Assembly (NCBI GenBank): GCA_038209365.1
Contig: JBBQXS010000001.1
Coordinates: forward strand, 128,274-192,273
Reading direction: 5' to 3'
Length of the DNA: 64,000 nucleotides
From: DASQHW01 sp038209365
GTDB lineage: Bacteria; Actinomycetota; Acidimicrobiia; IMCC26256; PALSA-610
Shown: positions 42,103 to 50,456 of the stretch, in pieces
Numbering within the stretch: position 1 is the first letter of the stretch
Layout of the letters: each line of letters opens with the position of its first letter
Made by a program: the position numbers and the translations under genes
Notes under the pieces: model-generated
What the model saw: only the letters and a program-made list of their open reading frames with translations
The model's database searches: none
Told to the model about the DNA's origin: nothing

Positions 42103-43532
42103 GTGCCCTCCGGGATCCGCTGGAGCTCGCCGCACCGGCTGCCGCGCGGCAGCACCTTCTGCGGGTTGGCAGCGCCGTCGGGATCGAACGCGTCCCGCAG
42201 CCGTGCTTGGGCGTCGAGGTCGGCGGGCGAGAACTGCTTGTCCATGAGATCGCGCTTCTCGACGCCGACGCCGTGCTCGCCGGTGAGCACGCCGCCCGCG
42301 GCGAGACACGTCTCGAGGATCTCGGTGCCGGCCGCGTGCACACGTTCCCAGATACCGTGCTCGCGGCTGTCGAACACCAGGAGCGGGTGCAGGTTGCCGT
42401 CGCCGGCATGGAACACGTTCATCACGATGAGCTCGTGCTTCGCCGCGATCTCGTAGACGCGGCGCAGTACCTCGACGAGCTTGGTGCGCGGGACCACCGC
42501 GTCGTGCAGGTAGTAGTCGGGCGCGACACGCGCGATCGCCCCGAACGCCGACTTGCGTCCCTTCCAGAGGAGCGCGCGTTCGGCGTCGTCTGCAGCGACG
42601 CGCACACTCGTCGCTCCATTCGCACTCGCGATGTCGGTGACGAGCGCGACGTGCTCGGCGACGCCCGCGTCGAGCCCGTCGACTTCGACGAGCAGCACGG
42701 CTTGGGCATCGCGTGGATATCCGGCGCCGACGAAGTCCTCCACTGCGGCAGTGATGCGCGCGTCCATCATCTCCAAGGCGGCGGGCAGCACGCCGCCGGC
42801 GATGATGCCGCTGACGGTTGCCGCGGCGGCGTCGACCGCGTCGAACGCACACAGCATCGTGGCGACGGCGGGCGGGTCCGGCGTGAGACGCACCGCGATC
42901 CGCGTGGCGATGCCCATGGTGCCCTCGGAGCCGACGAAGCACCCGCGCAGGTCGTAGCCGGGGACATCGGGCTCGAGTCCGCCGAGGTGCGCGACCTCGC
43001 CGTCGGCGAGCACGGCGTCGACGGCCAGCACGTGCGCCGACGTGACGCCGTCGGCGAGACAGTGGGGGCCTCCCGCATTCGTGCCGACGTTGCCGCCGAT
43101 CGTGCACGCCTGTTGCGACGAGGGGTCGGGCGCATAGTGAAGTCCGAGATGTCCGACCGCCCGGGAGAGATCGAGGTTGAGCACGCCGGGCTCGACCCAC
43201 GCGATCCGCTGGCCGGCGTCCACGTCGAGCAGCCGGTTCATCTGCGTGGTGACGATGACGACCGGGTCGTCGAGGGGCGTCGCCCCACCCGCCAGGCCGG
43301 TGCCGCTCCCGCGCGCGACGAATGGCCGGCCGTGCGCGCGGGCGACCCGGACCGCGGCGGCGACCTCGTCGGTGGAGCGGGGCCAGCACACCGCGAGCGC
43401 ACGCCCCGCGGTCACACCCGCGTCACGCGCGTACAGCGCGAGCTCCAGCGGCTCGGCGCTCGCGCGATCCGGACCCAGGGCCCTTTGCAGATCGTTGACC
43501 AGGGCGTCATCTGCTCGGTGAGAGTGCGCGAT
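42093..43532 (-). CDS. glcD: Glycolate oxidase FAD subunit GlcD, probable ATC start
   Basis: FAD-linked oxidase with PFVARGSGTGLAGGATPL, QACTIGGNVGTNAGGP and the C-terminal HAGDGNLHPLLVFD and GVLTGEHGVGVEKR motifs. The first canonical start (GTG 43415) would cut off a conserved N-terminal helix; the same frame upstream encodes a typical GlcD start (LVNDLQRALGP, then ALYARDAG), but contains no ATG, GTG or TTG. An ATC at 43532 lies 7 bases after TAGGCT, the leaderless spacing seen elsewhere, giving 479 residues. A CTG at 43502 is the alternative. Confidence 0.85.
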   Translation of the reverse strand: MAHSHRADDALVNDLQRALGPDRASAEPLELALYARDAGVTAGRALAVCWPRSTDEVAAAVRVARAHGRPFVARGSGTGLAGGATPLDDPVVIVTTQMNRLLDVDAGQRIAWVEPGVLNLDLSRAVGHLGLHYAPDPSSQQACTIGGNVGTNAGGPHCLADGVTSAHVLAVDAVLADGEVAHLGGLEPDVPGYDLRGCFVGSEGTMGIATRIAVRLTPDPPAVATMLCAFDAVDAAAATVSGIIAGGVLPAALEMMDARITAAVEDFVGAGYPRDAQAVLLVEVDGLDAGVAEHVALVTDIASANGATSVRVAADDAERALLWKGRKSAFGAIARVAPDYYLHDAVVPRTKLVEVLRRVYEIAAKHELIVMNVFHAGDGNLHPLLVFDSREHGIWERVHAAGTEILETCLAAGGVLTGEHGVGVEKRDLMDKQFSPADLDAQARLRDAFDPDGAANPQKVLPRGSRCGELQRIPEGTWI

Positions 43533-43539
43533 GTTGCGG

Positions 43540-43545
43540 AGCCTA
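43540..43545 (-). promoter_or_regulatory. -10 box of a probable leaderless promoter (glcDEF)
   Basis: TAGGCT on the minus strand, 7 bases before the ATC codon at 43532. Confidence 0.5.
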
Positions 43546-43550
43546 CCGAC

Positions 43551-43556
43551 TAGCTT
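43551..43556 (+). promoter_or_regulatory. -10 box of a probable leaderless promoter
   Basis: TAGCTT, 8 bases before ATG 43565; divergent and 5 bases from the glcD box. Confidence 0.6.
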
Positions 43557-43564
43557 GCAATCCC

Positions 43565-44326
43565 ATGGTGGGAACGACGCGCGAGTGGATCACGGTGCCC
43601 GTGGCCGGCAAGGAAAAGCGCCAGTGGCAGATCGACGTGACCTTCCTCGCGTCGTCGTGGCGCTGCATCTTCGGCCAGGGATGCCAAGGCGTCCTGACCG
43701 AACCGGCCCCCGAGCTCGTGCACGGCTGCTGCTCGTACGGCGCCTACGAGTCGGAGAAGAAGGTCAAGGAAAAGGTCGAGAAGCTGGCCAAGAAGCTCGG
43801 CGAGGACGAGTGGCAGTTCAAGAAGGTCGGCCTGGAGCGCGGCGTGTGGAAGAACGCGGGCAAGGGCGAGTGGCAGACGCGCTTGCATCAGGACGCCTGC
43901 GTGTTCCTCAACCGTCCCGGTTTCGAAGCGGGCCCCGGGTGCGCGCTGCATCTGCACGCGATGAACACCGGCCAGCACTTCAGCGAGACGAAGCCGACGG
44001 TGTGCTGGCAGCTCCCGCTGCGCGCGGTCGACCGCGACGAGGAGGACGAGTCGATCACGTCGATCCTGACCGAGTTCGGCCGCGACGGCTGGGGTGAGGG
44101 CGGCGAAGAATTCGGCTGGTGGTGCACGGAGGCCAAGGAGGCCTTCACGAACTCCGAGCCCGTGTACAAGTCGATGGAGCCCGAGCTCCGCAAGATGCTC
44201 GGCGACGCGGTCTACGAGGAAGTCGTGAAATACATGGACGTGCGCATGACCGCGGGGCCGCCCCCGCTCCCCCACCCTGCCGTGGTCCCCGTGTCGATGG
44301 GTCGCACTCGGCAGCGACGCCCGTAG
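43565..44326 (+). CDS. Conserved cysteine-rich protein of unknown function
   Basis: 253 residues, soluble. Cysteines cluster in WRCIFGQGCQG, HGCCSYGAYE and HQDACVFLNRPG, with further single Cys at CWQLPLR and WWCTEA; histidines accompany them. This suggests a metal-binding site like those in YkgJ/UPF0153-type proteins, but I do not recognise the family with confidence. A charged coiled stretch (EKKVKEKVEKLAKKLGEDEW) sits near residues 64-84. Start by TAGCTT 8 bases upstream. The gamma carbonic anhydrase gene follows by 16 bases. Confidence 0.7.
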   Translation: MVGTTREWITVPVAGKEKRQWQIDVTFLASSWRCIFGQGCQGVLTEPAPELVHGCCSYGAYESEKKVKEKVEKLAKKLGEDEWQFKKVGLERGVWKNAGKGEWQTRLHQDACVFLNRPGFEAGPGCALHLHAMNTGQHFSETKPTVCWQLPLRAVDRDEEDESITSILTEFGRDGWGEGGEEFGWWCTEAKEAFTNSEPVYKSMEPELRKMLGDAVYEEVVKYMDVRMTAGPPPLPHPAVVPVSMGRTRQRRP

Positions 44327-44342
44327 CGCGGGCGATCGTCTC

Positions 44343-44888
44343 ATGGCGCTGTTCTCGTTCGAGGGGCTCACGCCCCAGGTACACGCGCGCGCATTCCTCG
44401 CGCCGACCGCGACGCTCGTAGGCGACGTCATCGTCGAAGAGGGCGCGTCGGTGTGGTACGGCGCCGTCATCCGCGCCGACTACGCCCCCGTCATCGTGCG
44501 GCGCAACGCCAACGTGCAGGACAACGCCGTCATCCACGGACCGCCCGGGCTCACCAGCGACATCGGCCCCGGCGCGACCGTCGGGCACAACGTGGTGATC
44601 CACGGTGCGATCCTCGAGGAGGAGTGCCTGGTGGCCAACGGGTGCGTCGTGCTCGACGGCGCCACCATCGGTGCCCGCGCGCTGGTGGCGGCGGGCTCGG
44701 TGGTTGCCGCGGGAGCGAAGATCTCGGCCGGCATGCTCGCGGCCGGTGCACCGGCGGTCGTCAAGCGACCGGTGAAGGGCACGGGTGCCGAGATCTGGGT
44801 CGACCTGAACCCGAGCGCCTACGCGGAGCTCGCCCAGCGGCATCGCACCGGAATCCGGTTCGTCGACCGACCCGACAACGGCGACTGA
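44343..44888 (+). CDS. Gamma-carbonic-anhydrase-family protein
   Basis: 181-residue left-handed beta-helix protein with the hexapeptide repeats of the gamma-class carbonic anhydrase/YrdA family. Metal-ligand histidines are in AVIHGP, VGHNVVIHG. The catalytic status is uncertain, since many members lack activity. It follows the cysteine-rich gene by 16 bases and may be co-transcribed with it; downstream it converges on an SDR gene. Confidence 0.9.
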   Translation: MALFSFEGLTPQVHARAFLAPTATLVGDVIVEEGASVWYGAVIRADYAPVIVRRNANVQDNAVIHGPPGLTSDIGPGATVGHNVVIHGAILEEECLVANGCVVLDGATIGARALVAAGSVVAAGAKISAGMLAAGAPAVVKRPVKGTGAEIWVDLNPSAYAELAQRHRTGIRFVDRPDNGD

Positions 44889-44924
44889 GCCGCGCGCCGA
44901 GGCGAGCAATGACGCCGCGGCGCG

Positions 44925-45695
44925 TCACCGCGGTGACACACCGGCGCCGCCGTCGACCACCAGGATCTCGCCGGTGAGCCACGAAGCCGCGTCCGAGAGC
45001 AGGAACAGCGCGCCGGATGCGATGTCGTCGGGGACGCCGAGGCGCCCCAACGCGTGCGCACGAGCCATCGCCGGTTCGTTCGGCTCCCACAGCGCACGGG
45101 CCATGTCGGTCTTCACGAGGCCTGGTGCGATTGCATTCACGCGCACTCCGGGGGCGAGCTCCTGCGCCAGCTGGCGGGTGAGGTGGATCAGCGCGGCCTT
45201 CGACACGTTGTACGCGCCGATGAACGGTCCCGGGCGCATCCCGCCCACCGAGACGACGTTTAGCACCGCACCACCGTGCTCTTGCATGTAGCGATGCCAG
45301 GCGGCGCGCACGAAGCGCAAGGGTCCGGCGATGTTCGCGTCGAAGATCTTGGTGACCGCGCCCATGTCGGCGTCCATCAGCGGCCCATACGACGGGTTGA
45401 TCCCGGCATTGTTCACGATGAGGTCACAGCGCCCGAGCTCGTCGAGCATCGTCTCGACGGCCGTGTTCGCGATCGCCGGATCGCCGACCGAGCCCTGCAC
45501 GGCAACGACGCGCGCACCGAGCTCCGCGAGCGCATTCGTCGTTTCCGAGAGCTCGTCAGGCTTGCGGGCGACCACGCCGACGTCCGCGCCCGCCGCTGCG
45601 CACGCCTCCGCGATTGCCCGGCCGATGCCCCGAGTCGCGCCCGTGATCAGCGCCGCCTTGCCGTCGAGGCGCAACGCGGTCGCGGGGTCGATCAC
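44925..45695 (-). CDS. Short-chain dehydrogenase/reductase (FabG-like)
   Basis: 256-residue classical SDR: TGATRGIGRAIAEA binds the cofactor, VNNAGIN follows, and the catalytic Ser-Tyr-Lys triad lies in NVVSVGG and AYNVSKAAL. Oxidoreductase for an unknown alcohol or ketone. GTG 45695 overlaps the GroES-like stop by 4 bases, an odd operon partner. The stop sits in a perfect 14-base palindrome (44924-44937). Confidence 0.88.
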   Translation of the reverse strand: MIDPATALRLDGKAALITGATRGIGRAIAEACAAAGADVGVVARKPDELSETTNALAELGARVVAVQGSVGDPAIANTAVETMLDELGRCDLIVNNAGINPSYGPLMDADMGAVTKIFDANIAGPLRFVRAAWHRYMQEHGGAVLNVVSVGGMRPGPFIGAYNVSKAALIHLTRQLAQELAPGVRVNAIAPGLVKTDMARALWEPNEPAMARAHALGRLGVPDDIASGALFLLSDAASWLTGEILVVDGGAGVSPR

Positions 45696-46027
45696 AGGTA
45701 GAGGCCCGTGCCGCCCTCGTTGCGGGGCGAGGCAACCGCGTGCACGTCGCGCTCCCGCAAGATGAGGTATTCCTCGCCCTGGATCTCGACCTCGAAGCCG
45801 CTCTCGGGCGAGAACAGCACCGCATCGTCCGGCTCGACGGTCCGTACCGTCGGCCCCACCGCGACGACGTCGGCCCATACCAACCGGCGCGAGACGTCGG
45901 CGGTCGCGGGGATCAGGATCCCCGCCCGCGACTTCCGCTCCCCGGCTTCCTTCGACGGCACGACGAGAATGCGGTCGGCGATCATGCGGATGGAGTGCTT
46001 GTCGTCCCCTGCAGAACCGCTGGGCAT
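45692..46027 (-). CDS. GroES-like co-chaperonin (Cpn10 family)
   Basis: 111-residue protein with the Cpn10 fold: DRILVVPSKEAGERKSRAGI then the mobile-loop region ILIPATADVS, and ADVVAVGP, DDAVLFSPESGFEV, EEYLILRERDVHAV. It has a longer N-terminal lead and C-terminal tail than GroES (about 95 residues). No groEL is next to it, so it may be a second, specialised copy. ATG 46027 follows TAGGGT by 9 bases. Confidence 0.82.
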   Translation of the reverse strand: MPSGSAGDDKHSIRMIADRILVVPSKEAGERKSRAGILIPATADVSRRLVWADVVAVGPTVRTVEPDDAVLFSPESGFEVEIQGEEYLILRERDVHAVASPRNEGGTGLYL

Positions 46028-46036
46028 GCGGCCCTG

Positions 46037-46042
46037 ACCCTA
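46037..46042 (-). promoter_or_regulatory. -10 box of a probable leaderless promoter (Cpn10-SDR)
   Basis: TAGGGT on the minus strand, 9 bases before ATG 46027. Confidence 0.55.
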
Positions 46043-46075
46043 GCTTCGATACCGGAGCCCCCGAGCGCCGGCGGA

Positions 46076-46081
46076 TAGGGT
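46076..46081 (+). promoter_or_regulatory. -10 box of a probable leaderless promoter (cupredoxin)
   Basis: TAGGGT, 7 bases before ATG 46089. Confidence 0.6.
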
Positions 46082-46088
46082 CGGCGCC

Positions 46089-46484
46089 ATGTACCGACGC
46101 TCGCTGTTGGTCTCCGTCGCGTTGTTGCTCGCGGCACTGCCCGCGTGCGGTGGGGGCGGGAAGAGCAGCAGCCCGCCGTGTCCGCCCAAGGCCGACTCGC
46201 GTGCCGCGGTGACCGGTGCGGTCACCGTCTGCGCGCTGGACCCCGCGTCGTTCGACGTCAAGACGATCACGACGCCGGCGGGCGCGCTCTCGGTGACGCT
46301 GATCAACAAGGGTTCACAACCCCACACCTTCAAGGTCGACGGCACCGATTTCGAGCTGAAGACGCCGAGTCACAACGACGTCAAGACCGGCAGCGTCACG
46401 CTCACGTCCGGTTCCCACAAGTTCTTCTGCACGATCCCGGGTCATGAAGCAGCGGGGATGAAGGGCACGATCGTCGTCTCATGA
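46089..46484 (+). CDS. Cupredoxin-domain lipoprotein
   Basis: 131-residue secreted lipoprotein. Signal peptide with lipobox LPAC (Cys20), a GS-rich linker, then a plastocyanin-like domain with the copper ligands His in SQPHTFKV and Cys, His, Met in FFCTIPGHEAAGM. A small blue-copper electron carrier or copper-binding protein outside the membrane. It lies just before ctaB, consistent with a respiratory or copper-delivery role, which is inference. Confidence 0.88.
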   Translation: MYRRSLLVSVALLLAALPACGGGGKSSSPPCPPKADSRAAVTGAVTVCALDPASFDVKTITTPAGALSVTLINKGSQPHTFKVDGTDFELKTPSHNDVKTGSVTLTSGSHKFFCTIPGHEAAGMKGTIVVS

Positions 46485-46498
46485 GCCACCTCCCCGGG

Positions 46499-46504
46499 TA
46501 GATT
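46499..46504 (+). promoter_or_regulatory. -10 box, possible ctaB promoter
   Basis: TAGATT, 11 bases before ATG 46516; the spacing is at the long end for a leaderless start. Confidence 0.4.
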
Positions 46505-46515
46505 CGCCCTACCGC

Positions 46516-47421
46516 ATGCTCCAGCCCGCCCTTCGCCTCGACGGCGCGCACCGACCCTTCGGCGCGACGCTCGGTTCCTATGTGCGCCTGACGAAACCAC
46601 GCGTCATCGAGCTGTTTCTCGTCACCGCGGTCCCGCCCATGGTGCTCGCGCACGGCGGGATCCCGTCGCTGTGGCTCGTCCTCACCGTGGTGGTCGGCGG
46701 CGCCCTCGCGGCAGGCGGGGCCAACACCATCAACTGCTGGATCGAGCGCGACCGCGACCAGCTCATGCGCCGTACACACGGCCGCCCGCTGCCACAGGGT
46801 GAGATCGTCCCGTCTCACGCGTTGACGTTCGGCATCGCGCTCAACGTCGTGGCGTTCGTGCTCCTCGCGACCCGCGCCAATCTGCTCGCGGCGTCTCTGA
46901 CCATTGCCGCGACGCTGTTCTACGTCTTCGTCTACACGCTGTGGCTCAAGCCGCGCACGACCCAGAACATCGTGATCGGCGGTGCCGCCGGCGCCGTGCC
47001 TGCCCTCGTCGGTTGGGCGGCGGTGCGCAACGACCTGGCGTGGCCCGCGTGGTTGTTGTTCGCCGTCGTGTTCTTCTGGACGCCTGCGCATTTCTGGGCT
47101 CTCGCCATGAAATACCGGGACGACTACGAGGCCGCGGGCATCCCGATGCTGCCCGTCGTGCGGGGCGTCCACGTGACGACCCGGCAGATCGCCGCGTACG
47201 CGATGGTGACGGTGTCGGTGACATTCGCGCTGACGCTCACCGGTGACGTCGGGCAGCTCTACGCCATCGCCGTCTTCGTGCTCGGCGCGCTGTTCGTGAC
47301 GCGCGCGCTCGCGCTCGTGCGCGACCCCACACCGCAGCGCGCGATCCGGTTCTTCGGGTGGTCGAACGTGTACCTCATGTTGGTGTTCGTCGCCGTTGCC
47401 GTCGACGCCCTCGTCTCCTGA
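46516..47421 (+). CDS. ctaB: Protoheme IX farnesyltransferase (heme O synthase)
   Basis: 301-residue UbiA-family membrane enzyme that adds farnesyl to heme b, giving heme O for heme-copper oxidases. About eight or nine transmembrane helices; the first prenyl-diphosphate site is in NTINCWIERDRDQLMRRT and the cytoplasmic loop KYRDDYEAAGIPMLPVV is characteristic. Heme A synthase ctaA lies at 57.8 kb and a polyprenyl synthase at 50.5 kb, so the window covers much of heme A supply. Confidence 0.95.
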   Translation: MLQPALRLDGAHRPFGATLGSYVRLTKPRVIELFLVTAVPPMVLAHGGIPSLWLVLTVVVGGALAAGGANTINCWIERDRDQLMRRTHGRPLPQGEIVPSHALTFGIALNVVAFVLLATRANLLAASLTIAATLFYVFVYTLWLKPRTTQNIVIGGAAGAVPALVGWAAVRNDLAWPAWLLFAVVFFWTPAHFWALAMKYRDDYEAAGIPMLPVVRGVHVTTRQIAAYAMVTVSVTFALTLTGDVGQLYAIAVFVLGALFVTRALALVRDPTPQRAIRFFGWSNVYLMLVFVAVAVDALVS

Positions 47422-47434
47422 ACCCGAACGGGGC

Positions 47435-48016
47435 GTGTCGCGCGCCCGGCTCGTCGCGCTGCTCGCGGTGTCCATCGCGGTACCTGCCGGACTGCTCGCC
47501 TTCATCCTCCTGCGGGACTCGGGTGAGACGCACGAGGGCGCGGGCAACACGACCCCGATCACCGACATCGCGCCGTTCGATCGCACCAAGGCACGCGTCG
47601 GCCACCTCGCCCCCGACTTTCAGCTCCCCGCCGTCGACGGCAACGTCGTGCGGCTGTCGCAGTTCCGGGGCCGTGCCGTGGTGCTGACGTTCTTCGCGTC
47701 CTGGTGTCATCCATGCGAGGAGGAGCTCCCGGTGCTCGAAGCCGTACAGCGCGAGGAAGGCAACCGCGTCGCCGTGGTCGCGGTGAACTATCAGGACTTC
47801 CCCGATGACTCTCGCCGTTTCGTCGAGCGGCTGAAGATCACTTACCCGGCGTTGCTCCAAGACGCGGCCGACAACCCCGTCGCCGCGCGCTACGGCGTGC
47901 ACGGCATCCCCGTCACGTTCTTCATCGACGCCCGCGGCAACGTCGCGACCGAGCCGCTCTTCGGTGAGGGCAGCCGGAAGGCGCTGCAAGCCGGCCTGGA
48001 CGAGTTGCTCGGCTGA
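47435..48016 (+). CDS. TlpA/ResA-like membrane-anchored thioredoxin
   Basis: 193-residue protein with an N-terminal anchor helix (LVALLAVSIAVPAGLLAFILL) and a redoxin domain exposed outside: APDFQLPAVDGNVVRLSQFRG, active site ASWCHPCEEE, and the cis-Pro loop GIPVTFFID. It reduces or isomerises disulfides, for example in cytochrome maturation. GTG 47435 is preferred; a TTG at 47396 would overlap ctaB by 26 bases. It follows ctaB directly. Confidence 0.88.
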   Translation: MSRARLVALLAVSIAVPAGLLAFILLRDSGETHEGAGNTTPITDIAPFDRTKARVGHLAPDFQLPAVDGNVVRLSQFRGRAVVLTFFASWCHPCEEELPVLEAVQREEGNRVAVVAVNYQDFPDDSRRFVERLKITYPALLQDAADNPVAARYGVHGIPVTFFIDARGNVATEPLFGEGSRKALQAGLDELLG

Positions 48017-48023
48017 GTCCCGG

Positions 48024-48029
48024 CACAAT
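48024..48029 (+). promoter_or_regulatory. Possible -10 box (M90 peptidase)
   Basis: CACAAT, 6 bases before ATG 48036; first base differs from the TAnnnT pattern but spacing is identical. Confidence 0.35.
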
Positions 48030-48035
48030 GGGCCG

Positions 48036-48812
48036 ATGACGTGGTTCCGACGCAAGCGTGCGCGTCTCGAGGAGCCTTTTCCCGAGGAGTGGCGCGCGAT
48101 CCTCGACGCCAACGTCGTCCACTGGTCATACGTGACCGCCGACGAGCGGGAGCACCTCGAAGACACGATCCTCTGGCTCATCGTGGACAAACACTGGGAA
48201 GCCGCGCGCGGTTTCTTGCTCACCGACGAGATACGCGTGACGATCGCGGCGCAGGCCGCACTCTTGGTGCTGGGCTTCGACGAAGATCCTTACGTGAACG
48301 TCGGCACGATCATCGTGTACCCGACGACGATGACCTTCACCGGTCCGCGCGGCGGCACGATTCCCGGGACCGTCGTGGACTCGCCGCTGCACGCGCTCGG
48401 CGTCGCACACTATGACGGGCCGCTGATCATCGCGTGGGACGAGGCGCTCGCGTGCGCCCGGCATCCCGAGCGGGGCCACAACGTCGTGTATCACGAGTTC
48501 GCGCACAAGCTCGACATGCTCGACGGGGTGATCGACGGCACGCCGCCGCTCCCGACCCGGGAGGCGATGCAACGCTGGATCGAGGTGTGCACCGCCGAAT
48601 ACGAGTCGCTGCAGCGCGGTGAGGCCGACCCGCTCCTCGGGAGCTACGCGGGCGTCGACCCGGCCGAGTTCTTCGCGGTGACCACCGAACTGTTCTTCGA
48701 TCTCCCGGTCGAGCTCGAAGCGGCAAAGCCGGCGCTGTACGGCGTGCTACGCGACTTCTACCGCCAGGATCCCGCGCGGCGGGTCCGTGACTACTCCTCC
48801 CAGCGGAAGTAG
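48036..48812 (+). CDS. MtfA-like zinc metallopeptidase (M90)
   Basis: 258-residue cytoplasmic protein of the MtfA/M90 family: zinc-binding HEFAHKLD with catalytic Glu, the LVLGFDEDPYVNVGTIIVYP start of the domain, and AVTTELFFDLP with the third ligand. In E. coli MtfA responds to glucose transport by binding the repressor Mlc; that partner is not evident here. Its last 22 bases overlap the convergent ABC permease gene. Confidence 0.88.
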   Translation: MTWFRRKRARLEEPFPEEWRAILDANVVHWSYVTADEREHLEDTILWLIVDKHWEAARGFLLTDEIRVTIAAQAALLVLGFDEDPYVNVGTIIVYPTTMTFTGPRGGTIPGTVVDSPLHALGVAHYDGPLIIAWDEALACARHPERGHNVVYHEFAHKLDMLDGVIDGTPPLPTREAMQRWIEVCTAEYESLQRGEADPLLGSYAGVDPAEFFAVTTELFFDLPVELEAAKPALYGVLRDFYRQDPARRVRDYSSQRK

Positions 48813-49519
48813 CGCGCCGCGAGCAGTGGCGCGGCGATCGCCCACGCGACGAGCACGACCAGCTCGCCCACGGGGAAGGCGCGGGACGCGAGCACTGCGC
48901 GCACCGTCTCCGACAATGCGGCCGCCGGCAGCAGCTTGGCGAAATCCTGTATCGCGGCCGGCAGGTTCGACAGCGGATACGCCATGCCGCCGAGGAACAG
49001 CAGCACGAGGAACAAGGCGTTGGCGGCCGCGAGGTTGGCCTCGGCGCGTAGCGTCCCGGCCATCAGCATGCCGATGCCGGCGAACGCGACCGTGCCGAGC
49101 AGCAAGAGACCGGCCGCCGGCACGATCCCGGCCGGAACGTCCCAACCGATCAGCGCGCCGACCAGGACGACGAGGAGCACCTGGACGAGCTCGATGGCGA
49201 GCACCGTCGCGGTCTTCGCCATCAGCAAGCCGCCGCGCGACAGCGGGGTCGTGCCGAGCCGCTTGAGCACGCCGTACCGCCGCTCGAACCCGGTGGCGAT
49301 GCCGAGCGACACCATCGCGGCGGCCATGACCGACAGCGAGAGCACACCGGGGACGAGGAAGTCCACGGGGTCGGCGAAGTCGGTCGCGATCGTGTCGACT
49401 TTTGCGAAGAACACGAGGATGCCGAGCGGGATCGCGAGCGTGACCATCATGTTCTCGCCCCGACGCAACTGCAGTGTCGTCTCCGCCCGCGCCTGTGCGA
49501 ACAGCGCCCGGCGCCTCAC
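48791..49519 (-). CDS. ABC-2 type transporter permease
   Basis: 242-residue integral membrane protein with six predicted helices, in the ABC-2 export family; ATGFERRYGVLKRLGTTPLSR is the cytoplasmic segment typical of these permeases. GTG 49519 overlaps the ATPase stop by 4 bases. Together they form an exporter; the substrate (drug, lipid or polysaccharide) is unknown. Confidence 0.9.
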   Translation of the reverse strand: MRRRALFAQARAETTLQLRRGENMMVTLAIPLGILVFFAKVDTIATDFADPVDFLVPGVLSLSVMAAAMVSLGIATGFERRYGVLKRLGTTPLSRGGLLMAKTATVLAIELVQVLLVVLVGALIGWDVPAGIVPAAGLLLLGTVAFAGIGMLMAGTLRAEANLAAANALFLVLLFLGGMAYPLSNLPAAIQDFAKLLPAAALSETVRAVLASRAFPVGELVVLVAWAIAAPLLAARYFRWEE

Positions 49520-50454
49520 GAGCGTTCCTCGGCCGTGATCTGCAGGAACACTTCCTCCAGGGAACGTTTGCCCGATTGCAGCGCTACGAGCGTGACGTCG
49601 TGATCCCGCAGGAAGCATGCGAGGTCGGCGACACGCGCCGGGGTGCCGGCCGCCCGGACGAGATACTCGCCTGCTCGATCCTCGACGACGTCCTCGGGAT
49701 CGACCTCGAGCGCTCTGGCGAGGCCGGTCGTGTCGATGCCCGCCGCGGCCGCGAACCAGATCTCGTCGGCGGCGGCATAACGCGTGAGCTCGGCCGGGGA
49801 TCCGAGCGCCGCGAGCTTGCCGCCCGCGATGATCGCGACGCGGTCGCACAGCTGCTCGGCCTCGTCCATTGCGTGCGTCGTGAGGAGCACGGTCACGCCG
49901 CGCGCGCGGAGATCGCGCACGAGCCGCCATGTCGTGGCTCGCGCGTGAGGATCCATTCCCGCGGTCGGTTCGTCGAGGAACAGCACCTGGGGCTTGCCGA
50001 CGAGGGCGCACGCAAGGCTCAGCCGCTGCGCCTGACCGCCGGACAATCGTCGCACCGGTGTGGCAGCCGCCTCGCGCAGGCCGACGAGGTCGAGCAGCGC
50101 GTCCGGGTCCTCGGGATCGTCGTAGTAGGCGGCGAACAGCCGCAGCAGCTCGAGAGGCTTGAGGCCCGGGTAGAGGCCGCCTTCCTGCAGCATCACCCCG
50201 ATGCGTGGCTTGAGCGCGCGCCCTTGTCGGATCGGGTCGAGGCCGAGCACACGTACCGTGCCGGCGTCGGGGGTGCGATATCCCTCGAGGATCTCCACGG
50301 TCGTCGTCTTGCCGGCGCCGTTCGGGCCCAGCAGCCCGAACACCTCGCCCCGTCCGACGTCGAAGGAGAGCCCGTCGACCGCGTGGGTCGCGCCGTAGTG
50401 CTTCTCGAGTCCGGCGACATGGATGGCGAGGCTCTCGTCCTCCGCGCGCTCCAT
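49516..50454 (-). CDS. ABC transporter ATP-binding protein
   Basis: 312-residue ATPase of the DrrA/CcmA type: Walker A GPNGAGKT, signature LSGGQAQRL, Walker B VLFLDEPTAGMDP, and H-loop TTHAMDEAE, with a C-terminal ~90-residue extension common in this group. It pairs with the downstream permease. ATG 50454 begins 3 bases after the polyprenyl synthase stop; an upstream in-frame start would overlap that gene. Confidence 0.93.
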   Translation of the reverse strand: MERAEDESLAIHVAGLEKHYGATHAVDGLSFDVGRGEVFGLLGPNGAGKTTTVEILEGYRTPDAGTVRVLGLDPIRQGRALKPRIGVMLQEGGLYPGLKPLELLRLFAAYYDDPEDPDALLDLVGLREAAATPVRRLSGGQAQRLSLACALVGKPQVLFLDEPTAGMDPHARATTWRLVRDLRARGVTVLLTTHAMDEAEQLCDRVAIIAGGKLAALGSPAELTRYAAADEIWFAAAAGIDTTGLARALEVDPEDVVEDRAGEYLVRAAGTPARVADLACFLRDHDVTLVALQSGKRSLEEVFLQITAEERS

Positions 50455-50456
50455 CG

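Noticed and set aside
44924..44937. Perfect palindrome GTCACCGCGGTGAC at the end of an SDR gene
   Set aside because: Fourteen bases of GC-rich palindrome at a stop codon are expected occasionally; no loop or T-tract and no second copy.
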